A stretch of 64,000 bases of DNA from an uncultured Clostridium sp. (GTDB lineage: Bacteria; Bacillota; Clostridia; Oscillospirales; Butyricicoccaceae): contig CANEGK010000004.1 in NCBI GenBank assembly GCA_947427035.1, positions 1 to 64,000 on the forward strand. The letters are read 5' to 3'. Within the stretch, counting starts at the first letter, position 1. Each line of letters begins with the position of its first letter. The notes beneath the pieces are model-generated. The model had not been told where the DNA came from. It did not search any database and was given only the letters and a program-made list of their open reading frames with translations. Below are positions 33,140 to 40,740 of this stretch, piece after piece. The position numbers were made by a program, and so were the translations under genes.

Positions 33140-34336
33140 ATGGAAAACACACGCTTTTTGCAGGAGCGGAAGCATTATCCGCTGCTGCAAAACAGGGCTT
33201 ATTTTGAAACGGCGGCGACAGGCGCTGTTCCGGACTATGTGTACGAGGCGCACCGGCAGTACGAGCAAAAGCGCTACGACTGGGGCGGGGACTCTTTCTG
33301 GCGCAGCATGGATTCCTTCAGTATGATTGAGTGGGCCAAATCGCAGCTCGCCGGGCTGCTCGGCTGTACGCCCTGCGAGCTGGCCTTTGGCGAGAACGCA
33401 TCGCAGATGTTCGGCCAGTTTGCCGCGGGGCTGCGGCTGTCGCCGGGCGACAACGTCATTTTGACCGACACCACTTTCCCCAGCATGGCCTACGCCTGGC
33501 AGCTCAGGCAGCAGACCGGGGGAATTGAGGTTCGCTTCGCCCGGTCGGACAAAGGCGCCGTCAGCCCCGCAGATATCTTTGCGCTGGCTGATGAGCGCAC
33601 GCGGGTCATTTCGCTCAACCATGTCGAAAGCAACACCGGTTTTCGGCACGACCTCGGGGAAATCGGCGCGTTCTGCCGCAGCCGGGGCACTCTGCTGGCG
33701 GTCGACGCCGTCCAGTCGGCGGGGGTTCTGCCCGTTGACGTGCGCGCCATGAACATCGATTTTCTGGCAGGCAACAACTACAAGTGGATGCAGGGCTTCT
33801 GCGGCGTCGGGTACGGGTATTTCGGGCCGCGCGCTATGGAGCGCATGGCCCCGCAGACGGCCGGCTGGAAAAGCGGGGAGGACATCCGCGCGCTCGACCC
33901 GCGGAATCTGCGGCTGAGCCGGACGGCGTCGCGCTATGAGTTCGGCTACCCCAACACCCCCGGCGTTTACAGCATGGGCTGTGTGGCGGAGCGGTATAAA
34001 AACCTGGGCGCCGCCGCAGTGGAAGAGCGCGTGCTCGCACTGGCAGACGCGGTGCGCTGTCAGGCAGCCGGGCGCAAAGGGCTGTGCGTCTGGAATGACT
34101 ACGGCCTGCAGAACCGCTCCCAGATTGTCGTTTTGACAGCGGACGAAACCTACCGGCTGGACAGCGAGGGCTTTGAAAGCCGGGGGATCGGGGCAGCCGT
34201 CAGGGACGGGAAGCCCTACGGCGCGCGCTACGCGCTGCGGCTGGGCCTGCATTATTATAATGACTTTGCCGATATCGAGCGCCTGTTTGAAGCGCTCGAA
34301 GAGATGAAAGCGCCGGGAACTGCGCGAAAAGCCTGA
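33140..34336 (+). CDS. Class V aminotransferase (cysteine desulfurase/isopenicillin N epimerase-like)
   Basis: The 398-residue PLP enzyme has the class V fold, with the Schiff-base K215 in GNNYKWMQG, D189 and Q192 in LLAVDAVQSAG, and a DTTFPSM segment. There is no clear catalytic Cys loop of a true cysteine desulfurase, so an aminotransferase, lyase or epimerase role fits better. AGGAGG lies before the ATG. It is the first gene of a six-unit operon ending with RidA, a protein that clears reactive enamines made by PLP lyases. Confidence 0.85.
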   Translation: MENTRFLQERKHYPLLQNRAYFETAATGAVPDYVYEAHRQYEQKRYDWGGDSFWRSMDSFSMIEWAKSQLAGLLGCTPCELAFGENASQMFGQFAAGLRLSPGDNVILTDTTFPSMAYAWQLRQQTGGIEVRFARSDKGAVSPADIFALADERTRVISLNHVESNTGFRHDLGEIGAFCRSRGTLLAVDAVQSAGVLPVDVRAMNIDFLAGNNYKWMQGFCGVGYGYFGPRAMERMAPQTAGWKSGEDIRALDPRNLRLSRTASRYEFGYPNTPGVYSMGCVAERYKNLGAAAVEERVLALADAVRCQAAGRKGLCVWNDYGLQNRSQIVVLTADETYRLDSEGFESRGIGAAVRDGKPYGARYALRLGLHYYNDFADIERLFEALEEMKAPGTARKA

Positions 34337-34350
34337 AAGGAGGGAGCCGA

Positions 34351-35283
34351 ATGTATAAGTTTATCCTCAAAAGGCTGCTGATGGTCATTCCGCTTCTGCT
34401 GGGGGTTGTCATTATTGTGTTCAGCATTGTCAACATGATCCCCGGCGACCCGGGGCGGATCATTCTGGGGGCGAGCGCCGAGCAGTCGGCCGTCGACCAG
34501 CTCAACCACGAGCTCGGGTACGATCAGCCCTTTGCCATGCGGCTTGTGAACTACATAAAAGGTGTCGTCACGCAATTCGAGTTTGGGAATTCGTATACGT
34601 CATCCAAACCGGTTGTGCGCGAAATCGCCGCCAATTTCCGCTACACATTCAAATTCACTGTCATGGGCACGCTGCTGTACGTGCTGCTCGGCATTCCGCT
34701 GGGGGTGATGTCAGCCGTCAAGCAGTATTCGGCGGGGGACAACATCGTGCGCATCATGGCCATGTTCATCGCCAGCTTCCCGGGGTTCTGGATGGGAATG
34801 CTGGGGGTGCTCTTCTTCTCGCTCAAGCTGGACTGGCTGCCGTCCAACGGTGTGGAGACCTGGCGGCATTACATCCTGCCGGTCGCCGTGTTCGGCATCA
34901 CGCAGTCGGCCGGGCTTTTGCGCCTGACGCGCACCACCATGCTCGAAGCCATCCGGCAGGACTATGTGCGCACGGCGCGCGCCAAAGGGGCGTCCGAACG
35001 CACCGTCATCTGGAAGCACGCCTTCCGCAACGCCATGCTGCCCCTCATCATGACGGTCGGCGTTTCCTTCGGCAGTATGTTGGGCGGGACCGTTTTGCTC
35101 GAAAGCATCTTTTCCATGCCGGGGCTCGGCTCGCTGGCGCTCACCGCCATTCGCAGCAAGGACATTCCGCTGGTCATGGCGACGACCATTTTCCTGGCGT
35201 CCATCTTCTGTCTGATGGTGCTGCTGGTCGATATCGTCAGCGCTTTTGCCGACCCGCGTGTCCGCGCAAAGTATACGTCTTGA
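34351..35283 (+). CDS. Peptide ABC transporter permease, DppB/OppB type
   Basis: The 310-residue protein has six helices and the permease EAA motif near TARAKGASERTVIWKHAFRNA. Its start and the GDPGRIILG segment are typical of DppB. AAGGAGGGAGCC precedes the ATG. The partner permease (DppC) that should follow is present only as a short fused remnant at 35300. No binding protein or ATPase is nearby, so this permease is an orphan unless it works with subunits of the complete Dpp system at 51661-57079. Confidence 0.9.
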   Translation: MYKFILKRLLMVIPLLLGVVIIVFSIVNMIPGDPGRIILGASAEQSAVDQLNHELGYDQPFAMRLVNYIKGVVTQFEFGNSYTSSKPVVREIAANFRYTFKFTVMGTLLYVLLGIPLGVMSAVKQYSAGDNIVRIMAMFIASFPGFWMGMLGVLFFSLKLDWLPSNGVETWRHYILPVAVFGITQSAGLLRLTRTTMLEAIRQDYVRTARAKGASERTVIWKHAFRNAMLPLIMTVGVSFGSMLGGTVLLESIFSMPGLGSLALTAIRSKDIPLVMATTIFLASIFCLMVLLVDIVSAFADPRVRAKYTS

Positions 35284-35299
35284 AGAGGAGGGCGGCAAA

Positions 35300-35458
35300 A
35301 TGAAAAAGAAAGCGGCTCTGGACGGAAACGACCGGAAGCGCCAGGGCATGTGGAAGGACGTGTGGCGCAGGTTCCGCAAAAACAAAGCAGCTATGCTGGG
35401 CGAAGAGAGCGCCGTGCGTCTGGCCGCCGATCTGCGCGGCTTTTTGCAGGGGAAATAA
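35300..35458 (+). pseudogene. Deletion remnant: DppC N-terminus fused to an S10 peptidase C-terminus
   Basis: The 52-codon frame begins as a normal DppC leader (GMWKDVWRRFRKNKAAMLG), with a ribosome binding site AGGAGGG. Just before the first membrane helix should begin, it changes to EESAVRLAADLRGFLQGK and stops. That ending resembles the tail of S10-type peptidases; the intact one next door ends PFVSLCADLRQFIGGEG. The join falls near ATGCTGGGC at about 35392-35400. A deletion between a dppC gene and a second copy of the peptidase gene best explains it. Confidence 0.8.
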
Positions 35459-35471
35459 AGGGAGGTTTGAA

Positions 35472-36833
35472 ATGAGCGAGCTGATTTTTCACCGGCAGGA
35501 CAAAAACATCAAACTTCACGGCCGGGAAACCGGGTATACGGTGACGGCAGAAGAATACCCCCTGTACAGCGAAACAGGGGAGCTGGAAGCGAGCATGTTC
35601 GGCTATTCGTATACGGCGGCGCAGGGTGCGCCGGGGCGGCCGGTGGTGTTTGCCTACAACGGCGGGCCGGGGTCGGACAGCACCTGGCTGCACTTCGGGC
35701 TGCTCGGCCCGCGCCGGATGGTGATTCGGGAGCCGGACGAAGGGCTCTGTGCGTTCCCCTATCTGCTTCAGGACAACGGGGAGTTTCTCATCGACCTGTG
35801 CGACATCGTGCTCGTCGACCCGGTGGGCACCGGCTACACGCAGGTGTTGACCGAACAGGCTAAAAAGAAATACTACGGCGTTCAGGGGGACGCCCAAAGC
35901 TTCGCCCGGTTTATCGAAAGCTGGGTAGAGCGGCATAACCGTTGGGACAGCCCGGTGTATCTGCTGGGCGAAAGCTATGGGACCATCCGCAACGTGGCGG
36001 TGGCCGACGCGCTGCCAAGCGGCGTTCACCTGGCGGGCATTGTCAGCGTGGGCACATCCTTCAACGTCGGCGTGCCCGAGCTGCACGTCGAGCCGAGTGT
36101 GCGGCGGCTGGAGGCCTATGCCGCGGCGTCGTGGTACCACAGGCGGGACGGGAAACCCGATTTGCGCGGGCACCTTGCGCAGGCCCACGAGTTCGCCTAT
36201 ACCGATTACGCCAAAGCGCTGCTGTGGGGCAGCCTGCTGCCGCGGGACGAGTACGAGCGGGTTTTGGAGCGGCTGCAATACTTCACCGGCATGACGGAAG
36301 AGTATCTGCGAATAAACGCCCTGCGCGTCGAACAGGACGATTTCCTGCGCCTGATCTGCCCGGGTTGGGTGGTCAGCGTCTATGATGCGCGCATTAAAAT
36401 GCCACTCGGCCGCGCGCGGGGCGAAGCGCCGCCCAGCATGGACGACGAGGCGCAGACGGCGGCGACCGCGCCCGCATTCGCCGCGGCTCTGCACAAATAT
36501 ATCGGCGAGCTGGGACTGAAAACCGAACGCCCATATTGCAAAATAAAGTCGGAAGCTATCGGAAACTGGGACTATACAAGCGGAAACATCAACACAATGA
36601 ATCTGCTGGAAAGGCTCATGCGGCGTAAAAAAGACCTGCGCGTCTTTTTTGTCAATGGCCTTTACGACATGCAGTCGACGGCCGACTTTGTCACTTATTA
36701 TCTGGCGCAGTACGACATTCCACGGGAACGGACAATGGTGCGGGCTTATGAATCGGGGCACATGACCTATTTCGGAAAGCCCTTTGTTTCCCTGTGCGCC
36801 GACCTGCGGCAGTTTATCGGAGGAGAGGGGTAA
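35472..36833 (+). CDS. S10 family serine carboxypeptidase-like protein
   Basis: The 453-residue alpha/beta hydrolase has the S10 oxyanion motif NGGPGS (about 63-68), the nucleophile S168 in GESYGT, a catalytic Asp in the NGLYDMQST segment and the His in GHMTY. No signal peptide is present, so it probably acts inside the cell on imported peptides or acylated amino acids. The start has GGGAGG upstream. It sits between the transporter remnants and an amidohydrolase, four bases before the latter, consistent with a peptide-use operon. Confidence 0.88.
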   Translation: MSELIFHRQDKNIKLHGRETGYTVTAEEYPLYSETGELEASMFGYSYTAAQGAPGRPVVFAYNGGPGSDSTWLHFGLLGPRRMVIREPDEGLCAFPYLLQDNGEFLIDLCDIVLVDPVGTGYTQVLTEQAKKKYYGVQGDAQSFARFIESWVERHNRWDSPVYLLGESYGTIRNVAVADALPSGVHLAGIVSVGTSFNVGVPELHVEPSVRRLEAYAAASWYHRRDGKPDLRGHLAQAHEFAYTDYAKALLWGSLLPRDEYERVLERLQYFTGMTEEYLRINALRVEQDDFLRLICPGWVVSVYDARIKMPLGRARGEAPPSMDDEAQTAATAPAFAAALHKYIGELGLKTERPYCKIKSEAIGNWDYTSGNINTMNLLERLMRRKKDLRVFFVNGLYDMQSTADFVTYYLAQYDIPRERTMVRAYESGHMTYFGKPFVSLCADLRQFIGGEG

Positions 36834-36836
36834 AGT

Positions 36837-38051
36837 ATGGAAGGCTATGCAATCCGCGGCCGGGTCATTGACGCGGCGGGCGACCGCCCGGTGGAAAAGG
36901 GCTTGGTCGTAGTTCAGGGCGCGGACATCGTGTACGCCGGCGAAGAATCGGGATATTCCCTGCCCGCAGGGATCGAGGTCATCGACGCCGGGGCGGGCAG
37001 CATCCTGCCCGGCTTTATCGACTGCCACGCCCACCTGTGCGGCGGCGAGGACTATATGGGCCGGCCGCACTTTGACAGCCTGCTGACCGCAGCATACCAC
37101 ATGGGGCTGCTGCTCGACGCCGGGTTTACCTATGTGCGCGACATGTCGCTCTTCGGCGGGGCGCTCAAGCGCGCGGTGGCGCGGGGCGAGCTGCGCGGTC
37201 CCAACGTCATGCCGGGCGGGCGCGTGCTTAGCCCGGTGGCAGGGCACGTCGATTTTCAGACCGGGCTGCCGGTACAGGTGCAAAACGCAATCAGCGTCGC
37301 CGGGTACACGGCCGACGGCGTGGAAGGGTGCCTGCGGGCGGTGCGCGAGCAGTTCCGCGAGGGCGCGGAGTTCATCAAAATCTGTGCGACCGGCGGCGTA
37401 TCGTCCGAAGTCGACGGGCTGGAGGACGTGCAGTATTCCGACGAGGAAATCGCCGTCATGACGGCAGAGGCGGCGCGGCATGGGACGTATGTGACGGCCC
37501 ACTGCTCCAACGCAAAGGGAACGCGGCAGGCGCTGGAAAACGGGGTGCGGTGCATCGAGCACGGCATCGAGCTGGACGAACGGTGCATCGAACTGATGGT
37601 TAAAAACAACGTGCCTCTTGTCACGACGCTGTATGTGTCGAACCTGGTGGCCACGCTGCCCGACTTCCCGGCCTTTATGAGGGAAAAAGGAAAAAAGGCG
37701 GCGCAGAGCCACACCAAAAGCATGATGAAAGCGCGCGCCGCGGGCATACGCATCGCCTACGGCACCGATTTTTTCAATTCGAAAAACACCCCGTACCTGC
37801 AAAACGGGCTGGAGTTCCGCGCCATTGTCGAAGCGGGGTTCACGCCCATGGAAGCCATCCGGGCAGGCACAATCAACGCTGCGCATGTGCTGGGGCGCGC
37901 CGGGCGCCTGGGCACGCTGGAGGCGGGCAAGCAGGCCGACATCGTCGTCGTCGACGGCAACCCGCTGGAGGATATCGGGGTGTTGACGCACGCCGAGCAT
38001 GTTAAGCTGGTCATGCAGGGCGGCGCGGTGAAAAAGCGTGTGCAGCTTTAA
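36837..38051 (+). CDS. Amidohydrolase, prolidase-like (Xaa-Pro/Xaa-Arg dipeptidase group)
   Basis: The 404-residue protein has an intact binuclear metal site: H64-A-H66, the bridging Lys in FIKICATGG, VTAHC, IEHGIE and the catalytic Asp in YGTDF. The GGVSSEVDG stretch and loop pattern fit the microbial prolidase-like amidohydrolases that act on L-Xaa-L-Arg or Xaa-Pro dipeptides. GGAGAGGGG precedes the ATG. Its place after the S10 peptidase supports stepwise peptide breakdown. Confidence 0.9.
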   Translation: MEGYAIRGRVIDAAGDRPVEKGLVVVQGADIVYAGEESGYSLPAGIEVIDAGAGSILPGFIDCHAHLCGGEDYMGRPHFDSLLTAAYHMGLLLDAGFTYVRDMSLFGGALKRAVARGELRGPNVMPGGRVLSPVAGHVDFQTGLPVQVQNAISVAGYTADGVEGCLRAVREQFREGAEFIKICATGGVSSEVDGLEDVQYSDEEIAVMTAEAARHGTYVTAHCSNAKGTRQALENGVRCIEHGIELDERCIELMVKNNVPLVTTLYVSNLVATLPDFPAFMREKGKKAAQSHTKSMMKARAAGIRIAYGTDFFNSKNTPYLQNGLEFRAIVEAGFTPMEAIRAGTINAAHVLGRAGRLGTLEAGKQADIVVVDGNPLEDIGVLTHAEHVKLVMQGGAVKKRVQL

Positions 38052-38078
38052 AAGAAAAGAGCAAAGGAGAAACGGAAT

Positions 38079-38537
38079 ATGCAGATAGAAAAACGGCTGG
38101 AAGAGCTGGGAATCGAAGTCAAAGAGGCGGTCGCGCCGGTGGCCAATTATGTCAGCGTGCAGCGCGCGGGCGATCTGCTGTTTTTGTCGGGCGCGGGGCC
38201 TGTGCGCGGCGGAAAGGCGAGCATGACGGGGCGCGTGGGCGAGGGCGTCAGCGTCGAGCAGGGGTATGCCGCCGCACGCGAGGGGGCGGTCAACCTGATT
38301 TGCGCGCTCAAAGGGGCCCTGGGCGACCTGGACAGGGTGGAGCAGATTGTCAAGCTGGTCGGGTTTGTCAACGCCGTGCCGGGGTTCGAGGCGCAGCCGC
38401 AGGTCGTCAACGGCGCATCGGATTTGTTGGTAGAGGTCTTTGGCGACAAGGGCCGTCACGCCCGCTCGGCTGTCGGCGTCGCCTCGCTTCCGCTCAATAT
38501 CCCCGTCGAGGTGGAGATCATCGTCAAAGTCAAATAA
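38079..38537 (+). CDS. RidA family protein
   Basis: The 152-residue protein belongs to the YjgF/YER057c/UK114 group that hydrolyses reactive enamine or imine intermediates. The pattern LLFLSGAGPVRG, the VGFVNAVPGF segment and the HARSAVGVASLPLNIPVEVE end are typical of the larger RidA subgroup. In most RidA proteins an Arg near the end of the penultimate strand marks the deaminase; here the visible R is in HARSAVG. It is the last gene of the operon and should clean up products of the class V PLP enzyme. Confidence 0.88.
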   Translation: MQIEKRLEELGIEVKEAVAPVANYVSVQRAGDLLFLSGAGPVRGGKASMTGRVGEGVSVEQGYAAAREGAVNLICALKGALGDLDRVEQIVKLVGFVNAVPGFEAQPQVVNGASDLLVEVFGDKGRHARSAVGVASLPLNIPVEVEIIVKVK

Positions 38538-38575
38538 GCGCAGCTGAAAATAGGTTTACACCAACCTCCCATACC

Positions 38576-38619
38576 GCCGGACGGACGGCCTGCAGCAGGG
38601 CCGGCCGTCCGGCTTTTTA
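38576..38619 (+). terminator. Operon terminator
   Basis: A long GC stem starting at GCCGGACGG (38576) and ending GCCGTCCGGC (38604-38613) is followed by TTTTTAT. Confidence 0.85.
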
Positions 38620-38754
38620 TGCACGAAAGCGGTTGTCGTTTGACAGAGTGCCCGGGGCCGGTGCATCGAATTGAGCGCTGTAAAGCAGATAAAAACGCCG
38701 CGGGCGAAAAGCGCGTCCACGGCGTTCTTATAAACGGAAAGAGAATTACGGCCG

Positions 38755-39579
38755 TCAGGCCAGCTGCTCCAGCCAGACGCCGCAGAGGGCATCGTCATTT
38801 GCCAAAGCGGCGGCAGCGTCAAACAGCGCGGCGTGAAGGCTGCCCGGGCCCCGCCCCGGCGCCAGTTTTTCGGCGCGGGCGGCGCACAATTTCCACAGGG
38901 CTGCGGCCTGCGCCGCTGCGTGCAGCGAATCCTTTTCAACGGCGGCAAGTACGCCGCACAGCGTCGAAAGCATACACCCTGTGCCGGTGACGGCCGCCAT
39001 GCCTGCACTGCCGCCGCGCGCCAGCCAGACGGCGTCGCCGTCGGTGGCGACATCCTCCGATCCGGACAGCAGCGCGACGGTTTTGTATTGCCGCGCCAGC
39101 TGTACGGCGGCCTGCACCCGTTCTTCGCGGGTAGAGGGCGTGGGGCTGTCGACGCCCTGCGCCGGGCCGGCGGCTGCGGTAGGCGGGGATAAAAGCGCCT
39201 GCGCCTCCCCCAGATTGACGTGCAGAATGGCGGGGGAGCATTGGCCGAGCAGGCACCGCGCCCAGCCAAGCCGCCACGGGCTGGCCCCCACCCCCACCGG
39301 GTCGACAACTACGGGAAGGGAGCGCCGGGCCGCCGCCTGCGCGCACAAAAGACAGGCTTTGAACTTCTCTTCACTCGGCGTGCCCAAATTGAGCACTACG
39401 GCATCGCTCACAGCGGAAATATCGGCCATTTCCTCGGGCGCCTGCGCCATGATGGGGCTGGCCCTCACGGCGAGCGCCAGATTGGCGCAATCGTTGGCGG
39501 CAACGATGTTGCTGACGCAGTGGACAAGCGGCCGTGCGCGGCGAACGGCGGCCAGAAGGGACAAATCGGGCATCATCAC
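38755..39579 (-). CDS. thiM: Hydroxyethylthiazole kinase
   Basis: The 274-residue protein phosphorylates the thiazole half of thiamine for salvage. The ribokinase-like fold is clear: PLVHCVSN and ANDCANLALA near the start, a PVVVDPVGVGAS segment, LHVNLGEAQAL, and the VTGTGCMLST loop with its catalytic Cys. The start is GTG at 39579 or the adjacent ATG. Its start lies just before the stop of thiW, so they share the transcript controlled by the minus-strand TPP riboswitch at 40411-40489. Confidence 0.93.
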   Translation of the reverse strand: MMMPDLSLLAAVRRARPLVHCVSNIVAANDCANLALAVRASPIMAQAPEEMADISAVSDAVVLNLGTPSEEKFKACLLCAQAAARRSLPVVVDPVGVGASPWRLGWARCLLGQCSPAILHVNLGEAQALLSPPTAAAGPAQGVDSPTPSTREERVQAAVQLARQYKTVALLSGSEDVATDGDAVWLARGGSAGMAAVTGTGCMLSTLCGVLAAVEKDSLHAAAQAAALWKLCAARAEKLAPGRGPGSLHAALFDAAAALANDDALCGVWLEQLA

Positions 39580-39594
39580 TGATTCACACTCCGC

Positions 39595-40110
39595 TCAATG
39601 TTCCAGCGCGCTGCGCATGGCACGCATGGCGCCGCTTTTTTGCAGGGCAAAAACAAGCACGCCGGCCAGAGCCGAACCGACGGCCGTTGAAATAAAGAAG
39701 GGAACGATGTAGGCGTACAGCGTGGCGGGCGTCTGCCCCATCAGCTGTACGGCGACGGGGTAGGCGGCCAGCCCGCCTATAAGGGCGGTGCCCACGATCT
39801 CGGCCGCCAGGGTGACAGGCAGGTTCTTGAACTGATGATACGCAAGGCCGCATAAAAGCGCGCCGCACATACTGCCCGGAAAGGCCATCAGCGAGCCGAC
39901 GCCCAGCGCGTTGCGCAGCAGGCTGGAGGCAAAGGCGGCCCCCACGCCGTACCACGGCCCCAGAAAGACGGCGCACAGAATGTTGACCATGTGCTGTACC
40001 GGCGCGCACATGCTGCCCAGGAACGGAAAGGTGACAAAGACGCTGCCGACGACGGCCAGCGCGCACAAAATGGCGGCCGTCGCCAGTTTTTTGACAGAGG
40101 CGGTTTTCAT
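39595..40110 (-). CDS. thiW: ThiW, ECF S-component for thiamine precursor
   Basis: The 171-residue protein has about five or six helices and the ThiW pattern FLGSMCAPVQHMVNILCAVFLGP followed by LMAFPGSMCGA. It is the predicted thiazole-precursor binding subunit of an ECF transporter. AAAGGAG precedes the ATG at 40110. The location directly downstream of a TPP riboswitch and upstream of thiM supports the assignment. Energy-coupling subunits are not in this window. Confidence 0.9.
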   Translation of the reverse strand: MKTASVKKLATAAILCALAVVGSVFVTFPFLGSMCAPVQHMVNILCAVFLGPWYGVGAAFASSLLRNALGVGSLMAFPGSMCGALLCGLAYHQFKNLPVTLAAEIVGTALIGGLAAYPVAVQLMGQTPATLYAYIVPFFISTAVGSALAGVLVFALQKSGAMRAMRSALEH

Positions 40111-40362
40111 TTGCAAAACTCCTTTGGAAGAAAATGGCGGAGAAAAGAGCGCGGCCCGTGCAGCGTTTTTCCCCGCGGGACAAGCGGGCAGAGCCCGCCG
40201 CGGAAAAAGGCCGGTCGGGGCTTACTGGCCCCCTCTCACGCCGGAACACGGCTTCCCATCGCTGCATGGCGGCCCGGACGCAGGGCGCTCCCCCTCCGTC
40301 CGCTCCCGGCAGGGCCGGGGCGCCGGTTTCTTTCCCGATGCACTCCCTTTCATCCAAAGAAT

Positions 40363-40396
40363 AAAAAAGGCAGCGGACGCAGGAACGTCCGCCGCA
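40363..40396 (-). terminator. Terminator of the minus-strand TPP riboswitch
   Basis: On the minus strand GCGGCGGACG pairs with CGTCCGCTGC across a 6-nt loop (40371-40396), followed by CTTTTTTATT. It provides transcriptional control of thiW-thiM. Confidence 0.85.
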
Positions 40397-40410
40397 TTCG
40401 GCTTGGGCGA

Positions 40411-40489
40411 CATCCCTGCGGCGGCATTATCCGCGTCAGGTCAAAGGGTCGAAACAGACGTTTCCTCTCAGCGCGTGGCTCCCCTGTCT
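40411..40489 (-). ncRNA. TPP riboswitch (THI element), minus strand
   Basis: Read on the minus strand, the leader shows the THI-box elements in order: GGGGAGC, GCTGAGAGG, GACCCTTTGACCTGA, CGGATAATGCCG and CGCAGGGA. TPP binding should favour the terminator at 40363-40396 and switch off thiW and thiM. Confidence 0.96.
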
Positions 40490-40498
40490 TTTGCCGTT

Positions 40499-40527
40499 AT
40501 TATGGCACCGGGCGGGAAATTTGTCAA
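40499..40527 (-). promoter_or_regulatory. Promoter of thiW-thiM
   Basis: On the minus strand TTGACA (40522-40527) and CATAAT (40499-40504) are separated by 17 bp. Confidence 0.8.
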
Positions 40528-40532
40528 GGGGC

Positions 40533-40561
40533 TTGCAAAGTCAAAAAAACAGGTGTACAAT
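40533..40561 (+). promoter_or_regulatory. Promoter of the thiE-HAD, thiD, cytX operon
   Basis: TTGCAA (40533-40538) and TACAAT (40556-40561) are separated by 17 bp. The two divergent -35 boxes are only 5 bp apart. Confidence 0.8.
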
Positions 40562-40572
40562 CAAAAAGACAA

Positions 40573-40655
40573 AGGGGAGTCCGCTGGCGCGGGCTGAGAG
40601 GGGGCAGCAAGGCCCCGACCCTGAAACCTGATTTGGGTCATGCCAACGTAGGGAA
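40573..40655 (+). ncRNA. TPP riboswitch (THI element), plus strand
   Basis: The elements GGGGAGT, GGGCTGAGAGG, GACCCTGAAACCTGAT, GGTCATGCC and GTAGGGAA occur in the right order. The terminator at 40673-40709 follows. Confidence 0.96.
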
Positions 40656-40672
40656 AATGATGGGCGCATATT

Positions 40673-40709
40673 CGCGGACAGCCGTTTTCCGGCGTGTCCG
40701 CGTTTTTTT
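40673..40709 (+). terminator. Terminator of the plus-strand TPP riboswitch
   Basis: CGCGGACAGCCG and CGGCGTGTCCGCG form a hairpin (40673-40702), followed by a seven-T run, 31 bp before the start of the ThiE fusion gene. Confidence 0.85.
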
Positions 40710-40740
40710 GTTTTGGGCAAGGACAAAAGGAGGAAAGTAT

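Noticed and set aside
39991-40740. Long N-terminal extension of the ThiE fusion
   Set aside because: It runs through the divergent promoters and a TPP riboswitch; the ATG at 40741 has a good ribosome binding site.
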